From: Chloroflexia bacterium | Lineage (GTDB): Bacteria; Chloroflexota; Chloroflexia; Thermomicrobiales; UBA6265 | Direction of reading: 5' to 3' | DNA: 7,879 nt | Assembly (NCBI GenBank): GCA_013696525.1 | Contig: JACCYK010000539.1 | Location: 1 to 7,879, forward strand | Shown: positions 6,194-7,879 of the stretch, one piece after another | Position numbering within the stretch: position 1 is the first letter of the stretch | How the letters are laid out: each line of letters starts with the position of its first letter | Notes under the pieces: model-generated | What the model saw: only the letters and a program-made list of their open reading frames with translations | Told to the model about the DNA's origin: nothing | Database searches by the model: none | Position numbers and translations under genes: made by a program

Positions 6194-6567
6194 TCCGACG
6201 CGGGAGGCGACACGGTCGGAGATGACAACAGTTCACCTGATGTAACGATTCCGCGGCGGATACTCTCGAAGATGCCTTCGACCATATCCTGCCCATTTTC
6301 GCCTAAGCCATTGTAGATGGCGGCAAGATAGTTCAACGTACTCACCGCGGGGCCGGAGAAGCCCCAGTCACAACGAATGAACTTGCACTCGTCGAACACA
6401 CCTTCTTCGAATCCCGTGAAGACGATACGGCATTTGATGAACGTGCAGTTTATGTACTGGTTACCATCAATCTCGATGGTACGGCCTCGGAAGGTTTCAT
6501 TTTCGAACCGGTGTCGGGACGAAGATGGCGCGGCCGGTCGCGTTGTTTGGGGGGCAGCCTGAAGCAT
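6190..6567 (-). CDS. Small pentapeptide-repeat protein
   Basis: A 125-aa cytosolic protein. From about residue 36 it reads as consecutive five-residue units: NQYIN, CTFIK, CRIVF, TGFEE, GVFDE, CKFIR, CDWGF. The middle position is always a large hydrophobic residue (Y, F, I, F, F, F, W), and the first is mostly Cys. This is the A(D/N)LXX pattern of a right-handed quadrilateral beta-helix. Cys 41, 46, 61 and 66 form two equal C(T/K)FI(K/R)C motifs 20 residues apart, i.e. one helical turn of four pentapeptides. The C-terminal half (STLNYLAAIYNGLGENGQ, then MVEGIFESIR) is predicted helical, as in other small proteins of this type, and could bind a partner. The ATG at 6567 follows AGGAG with 8-nt spacing. 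The gene is first in a coupled pair with the membrane protein at 5717-6193. The molecular role is unknown; too few repeats are present for a Qnr/MfpA-like DNA mimic. Confidence 0.78.
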   Translation of the reverse strand: MLQAAPQTTRPAAPSSSRHRFENETFRGRTIEIDGNQYINCTFIKCRIVFTGFEEGVFDECKFIRCDWGFSGPAVSTLNYLAAIYNGLGENGQDMVEGIFESIRRGIVTSGELLSSPTVSPPASE

Positions 6568-6879
6568 GGTGCATACTCCTCGCGAGACCAGCTATCACGA
6601 AGCTCGCCAATTGTATGATCGCATGTCTCCTCGCGGGATGCACCCACCTCCTCTATTCGCATATGACTTTCGATCGGTACGTTTGCGGCGCACGGTTCTC
6701 GCCAAGGATTCATAAGGTCGCTTCGATTCTAGCTGTATCGTTGGTACCAGGTTCGGGTCGCCGTCAATGCATCGCGAGAAAACGCTAGCGCATCAATTCA
6801 AATGGAGCAATGAACCGCTGCCAATTCAAACCGTCGATACCTTCCTGGCCCCTGCCGAACCGAGGGAGAGCATGATCTG
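6568..6879. other. Divergent intergenic region with several short repeats and no gene
   Basis: These 312 bases separate the minus-strand cassette from the plus-strand TIM-barrel gene, so promoters for both must lie here or nearby. A good -10-like hexamer for the cassette is seen at 6610-6615, but no clear -35 for either side. CTCCTCGCG occurs twice (6576-6584 and 6627-6635), each time followed on the minus strand by ATGC, so the ribosome-site region of the cassette looks imperfectly duplicated 51 bp apart. CAATTCAAA occurs twice (6794-6802 and 6822-6830), 28 bp apart, upstream of the TIM-barrel gene. CGCTAGCG (6783-6790) is an 8-bp palindrome. GC content is clearly lower than in the transporter genes. 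Confidence 0.6.
6610..6615 (-). promoter_or_regulatory. Candidate -10 box for the two-gene cassette
   Basis: The minus strand reads TACAAT, a 5-of-6 match to the sigma70 -10 consensus, which would start transcription near 6603, about 36 nt before the pentapeptide-protein ATG. The sequence 16-18 bp upstream (around TCCCGC) does not resemble TTGACA and there is no TGn extension, so an activator or an alternative sigma factor would be needed. Confidence 0.3.
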
Positions 6880-7707
6880 ATGTGGAAGCTGAGCGCCTTC
6901 GCCGATGAGATCGGGCCGGAGCTGGACACGCAGCTCGCGACGCTGGCCCAGGAGTCGATCACGCACCTGGACCTCCGGGGGGTGTGGGGCAAGAACGTCC
7001 TGGCGCTCACCGATGACGAGGTCGCGCGCATTGCGAGGATGCTCACGGAGCGCGGAATGCGGGTCGCGGCGATCGCCTCACCGATCGGGAAGATCGAGAT
7101 CGCGGCGGATTTTGCCCCGCACTTGGCCGAGTTTCGACGGGCACTGGCGACCGCCAAGGCGCTCAGGGCGCCGGTGATCCGCATCTTCTCGTTCTTTATG
7201 CCCGAAGGGGATGATCCGGCCCAGCACCGGGACGAAGCGCTGCGGCGGCTGGAGGCGCTGGTGCGGGCGGCGGACGGGTCCGGCGTGCTGCTTCTGCACG
7301 AAAATGAGAAGGACATCTACGGCGACACCCCGGAGCGTTGCCACGATCTCCTCAGGTCCATCAATTCACCGATCTTACGAGCGGTCTGGGACCCGGCTAA
7401 CTTCGTGCAGGTTGGAGTGCAGCCGTTCAGTGATGGGTTTGCGCGGTTGCGACCGTTCATCGCAGCGGTCCACGTCAAGGATGCCCTGAGCGGCACTGGC
7501 GAAGTCGTCCTGCCTGGCGCCGGCGATGGGCAGATCGCGGAAACGCTGGCGGCGCTGCATACCTCCGGCTTCGACGGCGTCTTCTCGCTGGAGCCGCACC
7601 TGGCGACCACCGGCACCTTCTCCGGCACCAGCGGGCCGGTCCTCTTCCGTCAAGCCGCGGCATCCTTCAAGGTCCTGCTGCGCGAGCGGGGAATCGAGTG
7701 GGCCTAA
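6880..7707 (+). CDS. Sugar phosphate isomerase/epimerase family TIM-barrel protein
   Basis: A 275-aa protein of the AP-endonuclease-2-like (xylose isomerase-like) TIM-barrel superfamily, which includes hydroxypyruvate isomerases, tagatose/psicose epimerases and inositol-pathway enzymes. The barrel opens with LSAFADEIGPELDTQL (4-19), and strand 2 carries THLDLRGVWGKNV (28-40). The four expected metal ligands are visible: the glutamate of LLLHENE (E141 or E143), D171 in VWDPANF, H198 in AAVHVKD and E238 in FSLEPH. The pattern supports an active cytoplasmic metal-dependent sugar or polyol isomerase/epimerase; the exact substrate is not readable. The ATG at 6880 is about 11 nt after GAGGGAG (6862-6868). 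A closer ATG at 6872 opens only ATG ATC TGA, whose stop overlaps the real start. It is divergent from the cassette. Co-function with the sugar transporter 2.8 kb away is conceivable but not shown by the layout. Confidence 0.9.
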   Translation: MWKLSAFADEIGPELDTQLATLAQESITHLDLRGVWGKNVLALTDDEVARIARMLTERGMRVAAIASPIGKIEIAADFAPHLAEFRRALATAKALRAPVIRIFSFFMPEGDDPAQHRDEALRRLEALVRAADGSGVLLLHENEKDIYGDTPERCHDLLRSINSPILRAVWDPANFVQVGVQPFSDGFARLRPFIAAVHVKDALSGTGEVVLPGAGDGQIAETLAALHTSGFDGVFSLEPHLATTGTFSGTSGPVLFRQAAASFKVLLRERGIEWA

Positions 7708-7879
7708 GCCAGCGGCCCAATCCGCCCGGCACTGATGCTGTCCGCCGGACATCGGGTCACATCATTGGTACGCATTCTGCTTACCGTTCCGACACGGCGT
7801 ATTGGGATGAGACTGGGTCGATCCATCCATCAATGATAGGATATCGGTCTTCAGGGGGCGAACTTGACGGCGTGACCGA
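7708..7879. other. Non-coding right edge with a 13-bp palindrome
   Basis: No convincing open frame starts or ends in these 172 bases. TGTCCGCCGGACA (7739-7751) is a perfect dyad of 6-bp arms around one base, 32 nt after the TIM-barrel stop. It looks more like a protein-binding site than a terminator, because a hairpin would have only a 4-bp stem and no T-run follows. TAGGAT near 7837 is a weak -10-like hexamer with a poor -35. Any next gene lies beyond the edge. Confidence 0.4.

Noticed and set aside
5558..6316. A 252-codon plus-strand frame opposite the two-TM protein gene
   Set aside because: It spans two independent minus-strand genes that have an ATGA junction, and shows no domain-like pattern. 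I also considered that it might be the real gene, but the minus-strand reading gives clean TM helices and a coiled-coil segment.
5717..6567. Calling the two-gene cassette a toxin-antitoxin or anti-phage system
   Set aside because: There is no nuclease, toxin, nucleotide-sensor or known defence motif, and no defence genes adjoin it. The layout alone does not justify a functional name.
6450..6713. An 87-codon minus-strand frame overlapping the pentapeptide-protein start
   Set aside because: Its second half lies in another frame of the pentapeptide-repeat gene and its composition is Arg/Pro rich. The 6567 start has the better ribosome site and the recognisable repeat.
6726..6731. TAGAAT on the minus strand as a -10 box for the cassette
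   Set aside because: The hexamer is good, but the sequence 16-18 bp upstream (around GAACCT) is not a -35, and a TTGACG further up is 30 bp away, too far.
1..7879. CRISPR arrays, tRNA or rRNA genes, transposases, integrases
   Set aside because: No regularly spaced repeats, cloverleaf-like segments, rRNA-like stretches or recombinase motifs were seen on either strand.

Overview
The window is a high-GC bacterial chromosome segment. Sugar-uptake (CUT1) ABC operons with twin-arginine-type binding-protein leaders and no linked ATPase, a group II PLP decarboxylase and an AP-endonuclease-2-like TIM barrel fit a Chloroflexota (Thermomicrobia-like) or actinobacterial genome. I lean to the former, but this is inference from gene style; no rRNA or other marker gene is present.

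Layout. Positions 1-4211 are all minus strand, so transcription runs right to left. A complete sugar ABC transporter operon comes first: binding protein (2714-4030), permease 1 (1636-2547), permease 2 (738-1619). It is read from a clear sigma70-type promoter at 4111-4139 whose 17-bp spacer holds a perfect 14-bp palindrome next to the -10 box. A large hairpin (2627-2685) and a 7-bp tandem repeat (2573-2593) lie between the binding-protein gene and permease 1. Downstream, after a perfect inverted repeat (703-729), a second promoter (649-678) drives a second, unrelated-looking solute-binding protein that runs off the left edge (1-536). The segment is therefore probably two consecutive sugar uptake operons.

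Positions 4212-5615 (minus) encode a 467-aa group II PLP-dependent decarboxylase-like enzyme with its catalytic lysine intact. Positions 5717-6567 (minus) hold a two-gene unit joined by an ATGA overlap: a 125-aa pentapeptide-repeat protein followed by a 158-aa protein with a charged coiled-coil-like segment and two C-terminal membrane helices. This unit and the 312-bp intergenic region to its right are visibly lower in GC than the flanks and look like an inserted accessory cassette. It is the least explained part of the window. Positions 6880-7707 (plus, divergent) encode a sugar phosphate isomerase/epimerase-type TIM barrel with all four expected metal ligands. The last 172 bases contain no gene that I can support.

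How the genes fit together. The binding protein captures an extracellular sugar or oligosaccharide and hands it to the two permeases; the ATPase must be encoded elsewhere, as is common for CUT1 systems that share one MsiK/MalK-type subunit. The TIM-barrel protein could belong to catabolism of an imported sugar, but it is separated by the cassette and oppositely oriented, so the link is weak. The cassette shows no functional connection to its neighbours.
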